A DNA stretch of 64,000 bases from Pirellulales bacterium (GCA_028279215.1 JANQOF010000036.1:1-64000), one strand, 5' to 3'; counted from the first letter of the stretch, positions 36,639 to 46,531 are shown. Program-made: numbers and translations. The notes: generated from the letters alone by a model not told the origin.

Positions 36639-38168
36639 ATGCCTGGTGGACGGGAGGCTCGAGCGACGGCGATTCGCCCCGACACGCTGTTGGGCAGCGT
36701 AGCCGTGCTGCTGTTGGTGAACGTAGTGCAGCGCAGCATCGGGTTCGGACGTGGTGTGCTATTTTGCCGCTGGCTCGCCCCTGAGTCGCTCGGCGAGTGG
36801 GATATGGCGTATGGCTTTCTATTGCTCGCGGCGCCTGTCGCGGTGCTTGGGCTCCCGGGCTCATTTGGACGTTACATCGAGCGATATCGACAACGCGGCC
36901 AGCTAACGAGCTTTCTTTGGCGCACATGTGCGTGGGCCGGCGTACTGACGTCCATCGCGGTGCTTGTCCTCTTGCTCGGTCGCGGTTGGTTTGCTTACCT
37001 GGTGTTTGGAGATGCGGGCCAATCGTCGCTGCTAGTATTGGTTGCCGTAGTGCTAGCCACAGTTGTATTGCACCACTTTCTTGAAGCGGTGTTTGCCGGA
37101 CTCCGAGTATTTCGAGTCGTATCGGCCATGCACTTCGCGCAAAGCATGCTATTCGCCGGCATTTCTCTGAGTCTGCTCTTATGGTGGCGATGCGACGCGT
37201 GGAGCATCGTCGCCGGCTACGGATTAGCGTGCCTGGTATCGGCCAGTGTTGCGATGGTTTGGGCGCGACGATTTCAGTGGCAATCGATCGAAGGCGTCGC
37301 GGCCGACTCGCACAGAGATTTTTGGCCGCCATTGATCCGTTTTGCCGTTTGGGTTTGGATCACCGCTCTGTTGAGCAACCTCTTTACGGTGATTGACCGA
37401 TACATGATTGTTCATTTCAGCGGCCTTCCTGCTGATACGGCACTAGGGCTCGTGGGGTGCTACCACACGAGCATGTTGGTGCCAGTGTTGCTTATCTCGG
37501 TCGCCAATTTGCTGACGGGGGCCATGACGCCGCATCTCAGCCACCAATGGGAAACAGGCGATCGTGATGGCGCCGGCAAACGCATCGATACGGCTTTTAA
37601 GCTAGCCTCACTTGGAATGTTTCTCGCTAGCCTTTGCGTGCTTGCCGTCGCCCCCGCGCTGTTCCATTTGGCCTTCGGCGGCAAGTACGACGAGGGGCTC
37701 TTCGTCTTACCTTGGGCGGTGGCTTCGTGTGTTTGGTTTAGCCTGTTGCTGGTCGCGCAAACGTACGTGTGGTGCGCCGAAGAGTCACGCCATGCGACCT
37801 TGCCGATGCTGATTGGACTGGTGGGCAACGTGACGCTCAATCTTATGCTACTACCTGTGCTTGGTTTGCTCGGGGCGGTGATGGCCACGGCGCTTGCAAC
37901 GTTGCTGGCTTTGCTCGGCCAGAATCTCGTTAATTGGCGCCTGGGACTGACCCCCACGACGGGGACGTTTGTCGCAGCGCTTCTTCCATTGGCCCTCGCA
38001 ATGGGATTGCCGACGGCTGTGGCGACATCCGGCCTGATCGCATTCGTCGTCTTGTTCACTCCATGGATGTTGTCGGTCGACCAGTGCGAAGAAATCGTAA
38101 GCGTAATTCGCCGCCACCTTGGTCGCCTTAGTTGGCGCAGGCGTGGCGTGCTTGTTCAAGAAGGGTGA
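36639..38168 (+). CDS. Wzx-type oligosaccharide flippase
   Basis: A 509-residue membrane protein with about 12-14 helices, for example LGSVAVLLLVNVVQRSIGFGRGVLFCRWL at the start and MLPVLGLLGAVMATALATLLALLGQNLVNW later. The pattern is that of the MATE/RfbX-like polysaccharide exporters, which flip lipid-linked repeat units across the inner membrane. The start is ATG 36639, two bases after the deacetylase stop. The basic GREARATAIRP before the first helix fits the positive-inside rule. Confidence 0.9.
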   Translation: MPGGREARATAIRPDTLLGSVAVLLLVNVVQRSIGFGRGVLFCRWLAPESLGEWDMAYGFLLLAAPVAVLGLPGSFGRYIERYRQRGQLTSFLWRTCAWAGVLTSIAVLVLLLGRGWFAYLVFGDAGQSSLLVLVAVVLATVVLHHFLEAVFAGLRVFRVVSAMHFAQSMLFAGISLSLLLWWRCDAWSIVAGYGLACLVSASVAMVWARRFQWQSIEGVAADSHRDFWPPLIRFAVWVWITALLSNLFTVIDRYMIVHFSGLPADTALGLVGCYHTSMLVPVLLISVANLLTGAMTPHLSHQWETGDRDGAGKRIDTAFKLASLGMFLASLCVLAVAPALFHLAFGGKYDEGLFVLPWAVASCVWFSLLLVAQTYVWCAEESRHATLPMLIGLVGNVTLNLMLLPVLGLLGAVMATALATLLALLGQNLVNWRLGLTPTTGTFVAALLPLALAMGLPTAVATSGLIAFVVLFTPWMLSVDQCEEIVSVIRRHLGRLSWRRRGVLVQEG

Positions 38169-38171
38169 CCC

Positions 38172-39386
38172 GTGCCGATGCGCCATCAAGCTAGGTGCCG
38201 TTCCGGTCCGCTCCGCGCGATGTTTCTAACCACGTCCATGCCTGTGGGCGGGGCGGAAATACTGCTCGTCAACCTAATCCGGCGGTTAGATCGTCGCCGT
38301 GTCGAGCCCGAACTAGGTTGTTTGAAGCAGGCTGGCCCGCTGGGCGAGCAACTCGCTGACGAGATCCCCGTCCACTCGGAAATGATTGCGCACAAAGCGG
38401 ATGTGCGAGTACTCGGGCGACTAAGACAACTGCTTCGCGACCGGAGTATCGATGCGGTGGTGACCGTGGGCGCCGGTGATAAGATGTTTTGGGGACGCTT
38501 GGCCGCCCGTGCGGCGCGCGTGCCGGTTGTGTGTTCTGCGCTGCACAGTACCGGCTGGCCCGACCAAGTCGGTCGCTTGAATCGAATGCTTACACCAATC
38601 ACTGATGCGGTGATTGCCGTCGCCGAGCCGCACGCACGGTACTTGGTCGATCGCGAGGGCTTTCCCGCTGGCAAAGTGGTTGTCATTCCCAACGGAGTCG
38701 ACACCAAGCGCTTCGCCCCCGGGGTCGACTGCGCGGGTGTGCGGCAGACGCTCGGCATATCGCCCGCCGCTCCGGTTGCGATCATCGTTGCGGCTCTTCG
38801 GCCGGAGAAGAACCACGAGTTATTCTTGGAAGTTGCCCGCCGAGTCTTGCAGCACGTCGGTGATGCAGAATTCTTGATCGTGGGTGACGGGCCACAGCGG
38901 ACGATGCTCGAAGGCCGAGCCGCGGAGCTAGAGATCGAGCATGTCGTGCATTTCCTCGGCATGCGCAGCGACGTAGCGACCCTGCTCAACGCTGCGAACG
39001 TCAACGTCCTTACGTCGCACAATGAAGCGAACCCGGTATCGATTCTTGAAGCGATGAGCACCGCCACACCGACTGTGGCGACTGACGTTGGCTCCGTCTG
39101 CCAGTCGGTCATCGACGGGAAGACTGGATACCTAGCTCCGGCGGGCGACACGAGCGGTCTCGCGGCGCGCGTGACGCAACTGCTCGACGACCCTCTCGCC
39201 TGCGTGCAGATGGGCGACGCGGCCCGGGCATTGGTAGTCGAGCGGTGGTCGCTCGACGTAATGGTACGCGGCTACGAAGATTTGCTAACTAGCTTCTACA
39301 CCAAAAATACCGGCAAGACACTTGGGGCAATTGACGAAGAAACAGAGCAGCCCACTGACCACGTGCATGCGTCGATCGATTCCTAG
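38172..39386 (+). CDS. Glycosyltransferase family 4
   Basis: The 404-residue protein is a GT-B type transferase. The N-domain starts with MFLTTSMPVGGAEILLVNLIRRLDRR. The C-domain contains VVIPNGVDTKRFAPG, ALRPEKNHELFLEVARRV, FLIVGDGPQRTMLE and a late NEANPVSILEAMSTATPTVATDVGS, the EX7E region that binds the nucleotide sugar. It likely adds a hexose to a lipid-linked intermediate. The start is GTG 38172, with ATG 38178 as the alternative. It is the last gene of the plus-strand polysaccharide arm. Confidence 0.92.
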   Translation: MPMRHQARCRSGPLRAMFLTTSMPVGGAEILLVNLIRRLDRRRVEPELGCLKQAGPLGEQLADEIPVHSEMIAHKADVRVLGRLRQLLRDRSIDAVVTVGAGDKMFWGRLAARAARVPVVCSALHSTGWPDQVGRLNRMLTPITDAVIAVAEPHARYLVDREGFPAGKVVVIPNGVDTKRFAPGVDCAGVRQTLGISPAAPVAIIVAALRPEKNHELFLEVARRVLQHVGDAEFLIVGDGPQRTMLEGRAAELEIEHVVHFLGMRSDVATLLNAANVNVLTSHNEANPVSILEAMSTATPTVATDVGSVCQSVIDGKTGYLAPAGDTSGLAARVTQLLDDPLACVQMGDAARALVVERWSLDVMVRGYEDLLTSFYTKNTGKTLGAIDEETEQPTDHVHASIDS

Positions 39387-39486
39387 GCAACCGAGATTGC
39401 TACGCTTCGGCACTCGCGATTCGCCTGCGACGCAAGCATAATGGAGCTTTCCGAACCTGAGCCGCTACATTTGATTGTCCGCTGGA

Positions 39487-40098
39487 ATGATTACCGAAAC
39501 CCTTTTGACTACCCTGGCTCGATTGCTGAGCGGGGCAAGCGTGCGATGGGTCGACAGCCAGCCAGACACATGCCAGCGTATCTATTTCGCCAATCATACG
39601 AGCCACTTGGACGTGATTCTCGTCTGGTCGGCATTGCCTCGCGACGTACGAAGACTTACGAGACCCGCGGCCGCAAAGGACTACTGGAGCCGGGGGAAGA
39701 TTCGGGCCCACATTGCGAAGGTTTACAACGCGATACTGATCGACCGTAAGGAAATTAAGGTTCACCAGAGTCCAGTCGACATTATGATTCGGGAGATTGG
39801 CCGGACCTACTCCGTCATCATTTTTCCAGAAGGTGGTCGCTCGTCGGGCGAAACCATAGGTGAGTTTAAGAGCGGCCTGTACTATCTGGCGAAGAAGCGG
39901 CCCGACTTGGAGTTGATCCCTGTTTACATTGACAACATGAACCGCATTCTTCCGCGCGGCGAGTTCTTGCCCGTGCCGTTGCTATCAAGCATCACATTCG
40001 GACCACCGATGTGGTTGGAGGCGGGTGAGACCAAAAACGAGTTTCTGGAACGAGCGAGGAACGCGGTGCTCAAGCTTCGCGACCGCGAGAAGCAGTAA
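39487..40098 (+). CDS. 1-acylglycerol-3-phosphate acyltransferase-like (PlsC)
   Basis: About 203 residues. The acyltransferase motif NHTSHLDVILVW near residue 38 is the catalytic HX4D block, and IIFPEGGRSSGE near residue 117 is the second block that binds phosphate. These proteins acylate lysophosphatidic acid at the membrane. The ATG 39487 is preferred to the TTG 39475. CdsA follows 108 bp downstream, so phosphatidic acid made here could feed CDP-diacylglycerol synthesis. Confidence 0.88.
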   Translation: MITETLLTTLARLLSGASVRWVDSQPDTCQRIYFANHTSHLDVILVWSALPRDVRRLTRPAAAKDYWSRGKIRAHIAKVYNAILIDRKEIKVHQSPVDIMIREIGRTYSVIIFPEGGRSSGETIGEFKSGLYYLAKKRPDLELIPVYIDNMNRILPRGEFLPVPLLSSITFGPPMWLEAGETKNEFLERARNAVLKLRDREKQ

Positions 40099-40206
40099 CG
40101 TCGGCGTCGGCGACGCAACACTCGATAGTTGCCAGCCTCTCGGCCATAATCCCATGAGTTGTACTGGCCCGAAGGTCGGTACGGAATGCGTTGACAGCAC
40201 TCGAAC

Positions 40207-41151
40207 ATGACACCCATCCAACTTAACTGGGCCCTCGCAGGTACCATCGTTGCCTTCTTGAGCGCAGCGACGGTCGTTGGGCAGTTGCTGGCTCGGCAGC
40301 CGCAATGGGGGCTCAACCCAGCAGCGGTCAATGCGTTCAATGGTCGACTGAGGGCATGGTGGATCATTTGTTGTTTGCTGGCGGTTGCGTTCTTAAGCCG
40401 CGAGGTGACGATACTTCTATTCTTCCTGGTTAGTTTTTGGGCGCTACGCGAGTTCATTACGCTTACTCCCACGCGGCAGGGTGACCACCGCGCGTTGTTT
40501 TGGGTGTTTTTCCTATTCACGCCGCTGCACTACATCCTGGTGGGGCTCGACAGGTATGCCCTGTACAGCATTTTGATCCCGGTATACGGCTTCTTGTTCA
40601 TTCCGGTGCGTGTGGCAATTGCTGGCGACACCAAACGATTTTTGGAACGCGTCGCAAAGATTCAATCGGGCCTACTAGTGTGTGTCTACTGCCTGGGGTT
40701 CGCACCGGCGATCTTGGATCTCGAACCGGACAACTATGCTGGCTGCTCTCGCCTGCTGTTCTTCCTGGTGATCATGTCGTTGGTTAGTGAAGGACTACAG
40801 TTCGCTTGGGACCGTCTGTACGGCCGCAACGTCATCTCGCCCAATATCAATAGCACGCGCACTTGGGAGGGCATGTTGGGCGGGGCAGCAAGCGCCGCGT
40901 TGGTAGGCATGACGTATCATGTGTTCTTTCACCCCTTCCGCGAGTTGTGGCACACCGCACTCGTGAGTATGCTGATCGCGGTAATGGGATTCGCCGGCGC
41001 CATGACGATGTCGGCCATCAAGCGCGACCGCGGCGTCAAGGACTTTGGTACCCTAGTCGAAGGGCATGGCGGCGTACTTGATCGCATCGATTCGATTTGT
41101 TTCGCCGCACCGGTGTTCTATCACGTCGCGAAGCAACTGTTGATTGCGTAG
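40207..41151 (+). CDS. cdsA: Phosphatidate cytidylyltransferase (CdsA)
   Basis: CdsA makes CDP-diacylglycerol from phosphatidic acid and CTP. The signature SAIKRDRGVKDFGTLVEGHGGVLDRIDS near the C-terminus is diagnostic. Eight or so helices precede it, for example ALAGTIVAFLSAATVVGQLL. The NSTRTWEGMLGG segment also belongs to the family. The length of 314 residues is normal. It follows a PlsC-like gene on the same strand. Confidence 0.95.
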   Translation: MTPIQLNWALAGTIVAFLSAATVVGQLLARQPQWGLNPAAVNAFNGRLRAWWIICCLLAVAFLSREVTILLFFLVSFWALREFITLTPTRQGDHRALFWVFFLFTPLHYILVGLDRYALYSILIPVYGFLFIPVRVAIAGDTKRFLERVAKIQSGLLVCVYCLGFAPAILDLEPDNYAGCSRLLFFLVIMSLVSEGLQFAWDRLYGRNVISPNINSTRTWEGMLGGAASAALVGMTYHVFFHPFRELWHTALVSMLIAVMGFAGAMTMSAIKRDRGVKDFGTLVEGHGGVLDRIDSICFAAPVFYHVAKQLLIA

Positions 41152-41282
41152 TCCTTTCAATCAGCTTCGAAGGCAGCCGCTGGCATCAGCACATGCTTGC
41201 ACAATCAGCGGGCGTATTCTATCCTTAGTTTCCGTTGATGTCGGGACAGTAGATAAAGAGATTCTCTTAGAGGTAGTATGCG

Positions 41283-42548
41283 ATGACTCTTTACGGGTAC
41301 ATCAGCCCGTATCTCGTTCGCCACATCGTTTTCGTTTGCACCGGCTTCCTTTGTCTCGTGGGTGAGCCCCAGGTGGACGGCGAAGAGGTATTCACGAGCT
41401 TCCATGTGGGAAATTCACTTACATGGGATATGCAAGCCCATGCGTTCGATGTTCGCCCGCTGCACGATGATCAGGGATACCACATCAAGGGCGCATCGTC
41501 GTTGACAAACATTATGCAATTTGCCGAAACCTATCAGGAGTCGGTTCCGAGGTACGGACCGTTTCCTGACGCTCTGCCGGGCTTTGAATGGGATGTCGTA
41601 ACGCTTCAGCCCTACGTTGGCCCCTCTGCAAGCGTCGAGTTTCAGTCATTTGCAGAGATGGCCAACCTGACCAACGGCGATGCCCGAGTGTTGATGTACG
41701 CATCATGGCCCGATCAACGAAACATCACGAGCACTTATACCGACGCATGGTACGCGGAGCCGCCACAAGGCGGTTATGACGACTCGGTTGAAATGCGGCA
41801 CGAACGCGCGTGGTACGAGCACGCAGTTACCGAGGTTCGTAGCCTGCTTCCATCCCGGCAGGTGAATCTAATTCCGGTGGGAGACGTCTGGGCGGCCCTT
41901 GGTGAAGTGTTTCGCGCAGGCGACTACGAGGGACTATCCGACGAAATCGACTTGTATCGAGACGTACGGCACGCAAACAACGTCGGTCGATATGCTGCCC
42001 ACGTGACTGCGTGGGCCGTGATGCACAACAAGAACCCAATGAACTTTCCGGAACTCCAGTCGGCCTTCTGGACCGCGTCGCCCGGCAATCATGACAACGA
42101 CGTTCCTCCCACTTCCGAAGTTGGTTCGTTGGTTCGCAGAACAGTTTGGGAGGTGGTTTCCAACGATCCTCTGACTGGCGTGGTGTCGCTTCCTGGCGAC
42201 TTCAACAGCGACGAAGTCGTGAACCTGGCAGACTACACCACTTGGCGAGATGGGCTTGGCGGCGAGTACGACGCAGATGATTACCAGGTTTGGAAGGCAA
42301 ACTATCTGCCGCATCGCCCTGGAGACTTCAATCGCGATGGCGTTGTAAATCTAGCCGACTACACGGTTTGGCGCGACGGACTAGGAGGCAGGTATGGGCT
42401 GGGCGACTACGACGTGTGGAAACAGAACATTGGCAACGGTGTTTCGACTCCGTTGGCGACTGTAACAGCGGTTCCCGAGCCTGTTAGCAACGTTGTATTG
42501 GTGTTGTGCGCAACAATGCTAATCCGTTTTCAGTCGCGCCATCGGTGA
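41283..42548 (+). CDS. Exported SGNH-like protein with dockerin repeats and PEP-CTERM tail
   Basis: The 421-residue product has a signal (HIVFVCTGFLCLVGEP), then an SGNH-hydrolase-like domain: block I is FHVGNSLTWDM, with the likely serine, and block V is YRDVRHANNVGRYA, giving Asp and His. Two type I dockerin-like repeats follow, GDFNSDEVVNLADYTTWRDGLGG and GDFNRDGVVNLADYTVWRDGLGG, each with calcium-binding DxNxDxxVN spacing. The C-terminus has VPEPVSN, a hydrophobic helix and a basic RFQSRHR end, a PEP-CTERM sorting signal. It should be processed by an exosortase encoded elsewhere. The substrate, perhaps an ester on surface glycan, is not known. Confidence 0.85.
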   Translation: MTLYGYISPYLVRHIVFVCTGFLCLVGEPQVDGEEVFTSFHVGNSLTWDMQAHAFDVRPLHDDQGYHIKGASSLTNIMQFAETYQESVPRYGPFPDALPGFEWDVVTLQPYVGPSASVEFQSFAEMANLTNGDARVLMYASWPDQRNITSTYTDAWYAEPPQGGYDDSVEMRHERAWYEHAVTEVRSLLPSRQVNLIPVGDVWAALGEVFRAGDYEGLSDEIDLYRDVRHANNVGRYAAHVTAWAVMHNKNPMNFPELQSAFWTASPGNHDNDVPPTSEVGSLVRRTVWEVVSNDPLTGVVSLPGDFNSDEVVNLADYTTWRDGLGGEYDADDYQVWKANYLPHRPGDFNRDGVVNLADYTVWRDGLGGRYGLGDYDVWKQNIGNGVSTPLATVTAVPEPVSNVVLVLCATMLIRFQSRHR

Positions 42549-42551
42549 CCA

Positions 42552-43541
42552 CTACCGCCAGTAGGTTCGTTCGCTGCCAGTCGGAGGAGCGTCGACGTGT
42601 ACCGTGTCCTTTCCCTCAGGACGCCGGACGACAACACCGCGATGTTCTCGCGCCGCCCGTGAGTAGGCGGACTCGTGATTCGTCGATGCTAATGGTTGAG
42701 ACCGCGCCGTTGACGGATCTGGTTTGGTTACCGGAGTCGAATCGCTCGCCAGTAGGGTTTCCGATTCCCGCTCGCCAGGTAACTCAGGTCGCCCTTTCTT
42801 GACCCAATCGAGCCACTCATTCTGTAGCGCAAACAGACTATCGTGACCGTAGTGTTCTCGAACCGCCCGGGGCCAGTTCTCGTCGCCCATTCCATCGGCC
42901 AGGAACTCGAGAAATGCTGCCTGCCCACGTTGTCCAATCAAGTAGCGGGTTAGCGAGTGGCCCTGTGCGTACAATGGCAATACGTCGCGAGGGTAATCCT
43001 TCATAGCGAACATCTGGCCAAATGGAATTCCCTTGCCGGTCTTGAGGAAACGAATGAGCAGGTTTTCCTGTTTGGCGATCTCGCTCTGGTGCTCGACGGT
43101 CGTACAAGCACCTTCATCGGCCCAGCGCGGCAGCGGCTGGCGGAAGTGGCACGCGAAAATGGTGTGCGTGATTTCATGGGGGAGCACCGAGTCGAGCACT
43201 CGCTCGCGGGAGCCGGTGACGGTCATGTTCCAATCGAAGACCTCGCCACGATCGAAGACGAACGTCGTGACGCCGCCAGCACCCAGGTTGGGGGCGACCT
43301 CCGCTCTGATAGGGCAGGGGCGTGACCACGGAGGCATTTCATTGCCGATCCAATCGATCGCGAGCTCGCGCCGCCAGTGCTCAGCCATTTCACCAATTTC
43401 CTTGGCAAGTTGAGGCGTAGGAGCGTTGACGACAAAGTTGGTCGTCTTATAGCGGGCTGCGTTGCCGGAGGATGCCGCAGCAAATGTAAGCAACGTGAAG
43501 AGCGTCGTCCAAACAATCGGTACTTTGGTGCGAGCTTCCAT
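42552..43541 (-). CDS. Exported zinc metallopeptidase (HExxH)
   Basis: About 329 residues with a signal region (VWTTLFTLLTFAAASSGNA). The zinc motif is HEITH near residue 140, followed by WADEG about 20 residues on, a gluzincin-like layout with glutamate as third ligand. Positions after this (YAQGHSLTRYL, FLEFLADGMGDENWPRAVREHYG) match the DUF1570-type peptidase family common in planctomycetes. The C-terminal 70 residues are low-complexity. The start is ATG 43541. It converges with the SGNH-like gene, three bases apart. Confidence 0.82.
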   Translation of the reverse strand: MEARTKVPIVWTTLFTLLTFAAASSGNAARYKTTNFVVNAPTPQLAKEIGEMAEHWRRELAIDWIGNEMPPWSRPCPIRAEVAPNLGAGGVTTFVFDRGEVFDWNMTVTGSRERVLDSVLPHEITHTIFACHFRQPLPRWADEGACTTVEHQSEIAKQENLLIRFLKTGKGIPFGQMFAMKDYPRDVLPLYAQGHSLTRYLIGQRGQAAFLEFLADGMGDENWPRAVREHYGHDSLFALQNEWLDWVKKGRPELPGERESETLLASDSTPVTKPDPSTARSQPLASTNHESAYSRAAREHRGVVVRRPEGKDTVHVDAPPTGSERTYWR

Positions 43542-43714
43542 GCTGCACTCCTGCATTAGCGGTAGGACAAACAAGGGGCAGATGCTAGCATCTGGTCGGG
43601 CGCCATCCCGACGCGACCGAGACTACCATGCGACCGACGTCGAAGGCCAGGGCGATTTTGCCTACAATTGTCTACGATTCCTTTCTTCCTTGTATTTGTC
43701 AGGAGCCATGAACC

Positions 43715-43990
43715 ATGGGAACTACGAGCAACCAGGACATTCACGGCCACGAAGTGATGCGGATGATGCTCGAATTGGGCGCGGCCTTCGACGTCGAGAG
43801 CCTAGAGGCGGCCATCCATGCACGATTCGGCGAATCCACCCGGTTTTGCACGTGCTCCGCCAGTGGAATGACGGCGCGCGAACTAATCGATTTCCTTGCC
43901 GAGCGTGGTAAGTTCGTTCCGTCGGGTGGTGGGTTCTCCACGCAAGCATCAAAGATTTGCAGTCATGAATCCAACGAGTCATCTCAGTAG
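43715..43990 (+). CDS. YecH-like metal-binding protein
   Basis: The 91-residue protein begins IHGHEVMRMMLELGAAFDVESLEAAIHARFGESTRFCTCSASGMTARELIDFLAERGKF, which matches the YecH/DUF2492 family closely. Invariant-looking HGHEV, FCTCSASGM and KICSHE positions probably bind a metal. The role is unknown in any organism as far as I know. An AGGAG lies nine bases before the ATG. It stands alone between the metallopeptidase gene and the dehydrogenase. Confidence 0.88.
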   Translation: MGTTSNQDIHGHEVMRMMLELGAAFDVESLEAAIHARFGESTRFCTCSASGMTARELIDFLAERGKFVPSGGGFSTQASKICSHESNESSQ

Positions 43991-44206
43991 CCGACCGTAG
44001 GGTGGCTCCAATCGACGACGAGACGGGTTTACAGCCAGCGTGCTTGGAGCGATTCCGGCACTAGCGCTTTCCCAGCTTTCCACACCGAGATCACCAGTCG
44101 TCCTGTGCCCGAGTGCAATTGGCCAAGGACATATGCTAAACTGCGCGGGCGACTCATCATTCCGTGTCCGCTCGCGGCACATCAGCGCCCTTCAGGAGGT
44201 GATATC

Positions 44207-45682
44207 ATGGCGACCGTGGCCCCAGAGAGAGTTTCTCGTCCTCAGGTCCGGCAGACGACGTGTTTTATCGATGGGAAGTGGATTCCTTCGGCCAGCGGCA
44301 AGACGTTCGAAACCATCCACCCGGCTACGGAGGAAGTGATTTGTGAAGTTGCGGAAGGCGACAAGGCCGACGTCGACTTGGCGGTGGATGCCGCTCGCGA
44401 AGCCTTCGAAAACGGACCCTGGGCGACGATGGACGCTCGCGATCGCGGCCAACTGATGCACAAGCTGGCCGATCTTATCGAGGCAGAAATCGATGAGTTA
44501 GCTGCGCTCGAGACGTTGGACAACGGTAAGCCCATTACCGATTCGCGCAACGCCGATTTGCCGCTCGTGGTCGATTGCCTGCGCTACTATGCCGGTTGGG
44601 CTGACAAAATTCAGGGCGATACGATTCCGATTCGCGGCGACTACCTTTGCTACACACGTCGCGAGCCGGTGGGCGTGGTCGGGCAGATCATTCCGTGGAA
44701 CTTCCCAGCCCTGATGGCCGCTTGGAAGTGGGGGCCGGCGCTGGCCGCCGGGTGCACGATTGTGATGAAGCCCGCCGAGCAAACGCCTCTCACTTGCTTA
44801 CGCATGGCGCGGCTAGCGCAGAAGGCGGGCATCCCCGATGGGGTGATCAACGTCGTGCCGGGCTACGGTCCGACCGCCGGGGCCGCGATTGTCGAGCATC
44901 CGGATGTCGACAAAATCGCCTTCACGGGTGAGCTTGCAACCGCGAAGATCATTCAGCGAGCTGCCGCCGAGAGTATGAAGCGACTCACCTTTGAGCTTGG
45001 CGGCAAGAGTCCCAACGTGATCTTTGCCGACGCCGACCTGGAGCATGCAGTGGCCGGCGCGCACTTTGCCCTCTACTTCAATCAGGGACAGTGCTGCTGT
45101 GCCGGAAGTCGTTTGTTCGTCGAAGACAAGGTCCACGACGAGGTGGTCGACCGCATTGCCGATTGGAACGCCAAACATGCGGTGGGTGACCCGTTCGATC
45201 CCAACACGAAGCAGGGGCCTCAAGTCGACCAGGCACAGTTCGAAAAAGTCTTGCAATACGTCGACTATGGTAGGCAGGACGGAGCGAGCTGCGTAACCGG
45301 TGGCAAACGGGTGGGCGACCAAGGTTACTTTGTCGAGCCGACGTTGTTCACCGGCGTGACCGACGAAATGCGAATCGCCCAAGACGAGATCTTTGGTCCG
45401 GTGTTGAGCGTGCTGAAGTTCAGCGACGTGGACGAGTTGGTTAAGCGGGCGAACAACACCAACTTCGGCCTTGCAGCCGCGGTGTGGACGCGCGACGTGG
45501 CGAAGGCGCATCGATTTGCTGCCAAGGTTCGGGCCGGTACGGTGTGGGTGAATTGCTACGATGTGTTCGACGCGGCGGCCCCGTTTGGCGGTTTCAAGGA
45601 AAGCGGCATCGGCCGCGAGCTTGGCGAAGCCGGGCTGGCCGCGTACACAGAGAATAAGACCGTGACGTTGTCGCTTGGGTAA
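44207..45682 (+). CDS. Aldehyde dehydrogenase (NAD+-dependent)
   Basis: About 491 residues of the ALDH superfamily, oxidising an aldehyde to its acid. Motifs include [35 protein letters not shown] near residue 160, the catalytic Glu in [14 protein letters not shown] near 260, the catalytic Cys in [14 protein letters not shown] near 295, and EIFGPVLSV near 395. One oddity is FTGELATAK in place of the usual FTGSTEVGK at the nucleotide-binding loop. A strong AGGAGGTGATATC precedes the ATG 44207, which decides the start. The exact substrate is unknown. Confidence 0.93.
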   Translation: MATVAPERVSRPQVRQTTCFIDGKWIPSASGKTFETIHPATEEVICEVAEGDKADVDLAVDAAREAFENGPWATMDARDRGQLMHKLADLIEAEIDELAALETLDNGKPITDSRNADLPLVVDCLRYYAGWADKIQGDTIPIRGDYLCYTRREPVGVVGQIIPWNFPALMAAWKWGPALAAGCTIVMKPAEQTPLTCLRMARLAQKAGIPDGVINVVPGYGPTAGAAIVEHPDVDKIAFTGELATAKIIQRAAAESMKRLTFELGGKSPNVIFADADLEHAVAGAHFALYFNQGQCCCAGSRLFVEDKVHDEVVDRIADWNAKHAVGDPFDPNTKQGPQVDQAQFEKVLQYVDYGRQDGASCVTGGKRVGDQGYFVEPTLFTGVTDEMRIAQDEIFGPVLSVLKFSDVDELVKRANNTNFGLAAAVWTRDVAKAHRFAAKVRAGTVWVNCYDVFDAAAPFGGFKESGIGRELGEAGLAAYTENKTVTLSLG

Positions 45683-45696
45683 CCGATTGCTACTCG

Positions 45697-45713
45697 GTCG
45701 CCGTGGCGGCGAC
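45697..45713. terminator. Short GC hairpin between convergent genes
   Basis: GTCGCC GTGGC GGCGAC forms a perfect six-pair stem with a five-base loop between the convergent aldehyde dehydrogenase and fabI genes. No U-run follows on either strand, so its action as a terminator is only a guess from position. Confidence 0.3.
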
Positions 45714-45718
45714 GCAGC

Positions 45719-46531
45719 TTAGCCCTTCAGCCGGTCTAGCATGCGGCCCGGTGACCCCATGATGTTGTAGCCGGCGTCGAGATGGAGAATCTCGCCCGTG
45801 ATGCCGCTCGACATGTCCGACAGCAGGAACGCGCCGCTCTTGCCCGCTTCGTCGTGCGTGACGTTGCGCCCCAGTGGCGCGACGGCCTCGTACAGGCCAA
45901 GCATTTCGTCCACGCCCGCGCCTCGTCCGCTAATGGTTTGCAACGGCCCGGCGCTCAGCGCGTTGACGCGCACGCTTTGCACTCCGAGGTCGTAAGCCAG
46001 GTACTTCACGGCCGAGTCGAGCGCTGCTTTGCAAATGCCCATCACGTTGTAACCTGGCACGGCTTTCTCGCCGCCAAAGTAGGTGAGCGTCAACACGCTG
46101 GCGCCTTCATTGAGAATCGGGCGGGCAGTATTCGCAAGGGCGATCAAGCTGTAAGCGCTGATTTCCATCGCGAGCTTGAATCCTTCGCGGCTCGTCTCAA
46201 CCGTGTCGCGTTTCAAATCGTCAGGCAGAGCGAATGCGATGGAGTGGAGTAGGAAGTCGAGCTTGCCGAGTTTCTCTCGACTGGTGGCGACGATCGCCGC
46301 GATGTGATCGTCGTTGGTGACATCCATCGGTTGGACGAACGCGACGTTGGGGTTGCCATCCGTGAGCTTCTGTATGCGATTGAGATTCTTCTTGCGTTCG
46401 TCGTCGGGTTTGTCTGGCATGTACGAGAAGCCACACGTTCCACCACTCGACATGATGCGTTCGGCAATCGCCCAGGCGATGGACTGCTTGTTGAATACGC
46501 CGGTGATTAGACCCTTTTTTCCTTCGAACAT
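45719..46531 (-). CDS. fabI: Enoyl-ACP reductase (FabI)
   Basis: FabI carries out the last reduction of type II fatty-acid elongation with NADH or NADPH. The protein is 270 residues with FEGKKGLITGVFNKQSIAWAIAERI at the start, SIAFALPDD near 95, YSLIALANTARPIL, the catalytic Y-x6-K-like VLTLTYFGGEKAVPGYNVMGICKAALD and the end LHLDAGYNIMG. The start at ATG 46531 gives the typical N-terminus; the track adds 19 residues. Confidence 0.95.
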   Translation of the reverse strand: MFEGKKGLITGVFNKQSIAWAIAERIMSSGGTCGFSYMPDKPDDERKKNLNRIQKLTDGNPNVAFVQPMDVTNDDHIAAIVATSREKLGKLDFLLHSIAFALPDDLKRDTVETSREGFKLAMEISAYSLIALANTARPILNEGASVLTLTYFGGEKAVPGYNVMGICKAALDSAVKYLAYDLGVQSVRVNALSAGPLQTISGRGAGVDEMLGLYEAVAPLGRNVTHDEAGKSGAFLLSDMSSGITGEILHLDAGYNIMGSPGRMLDRLKG

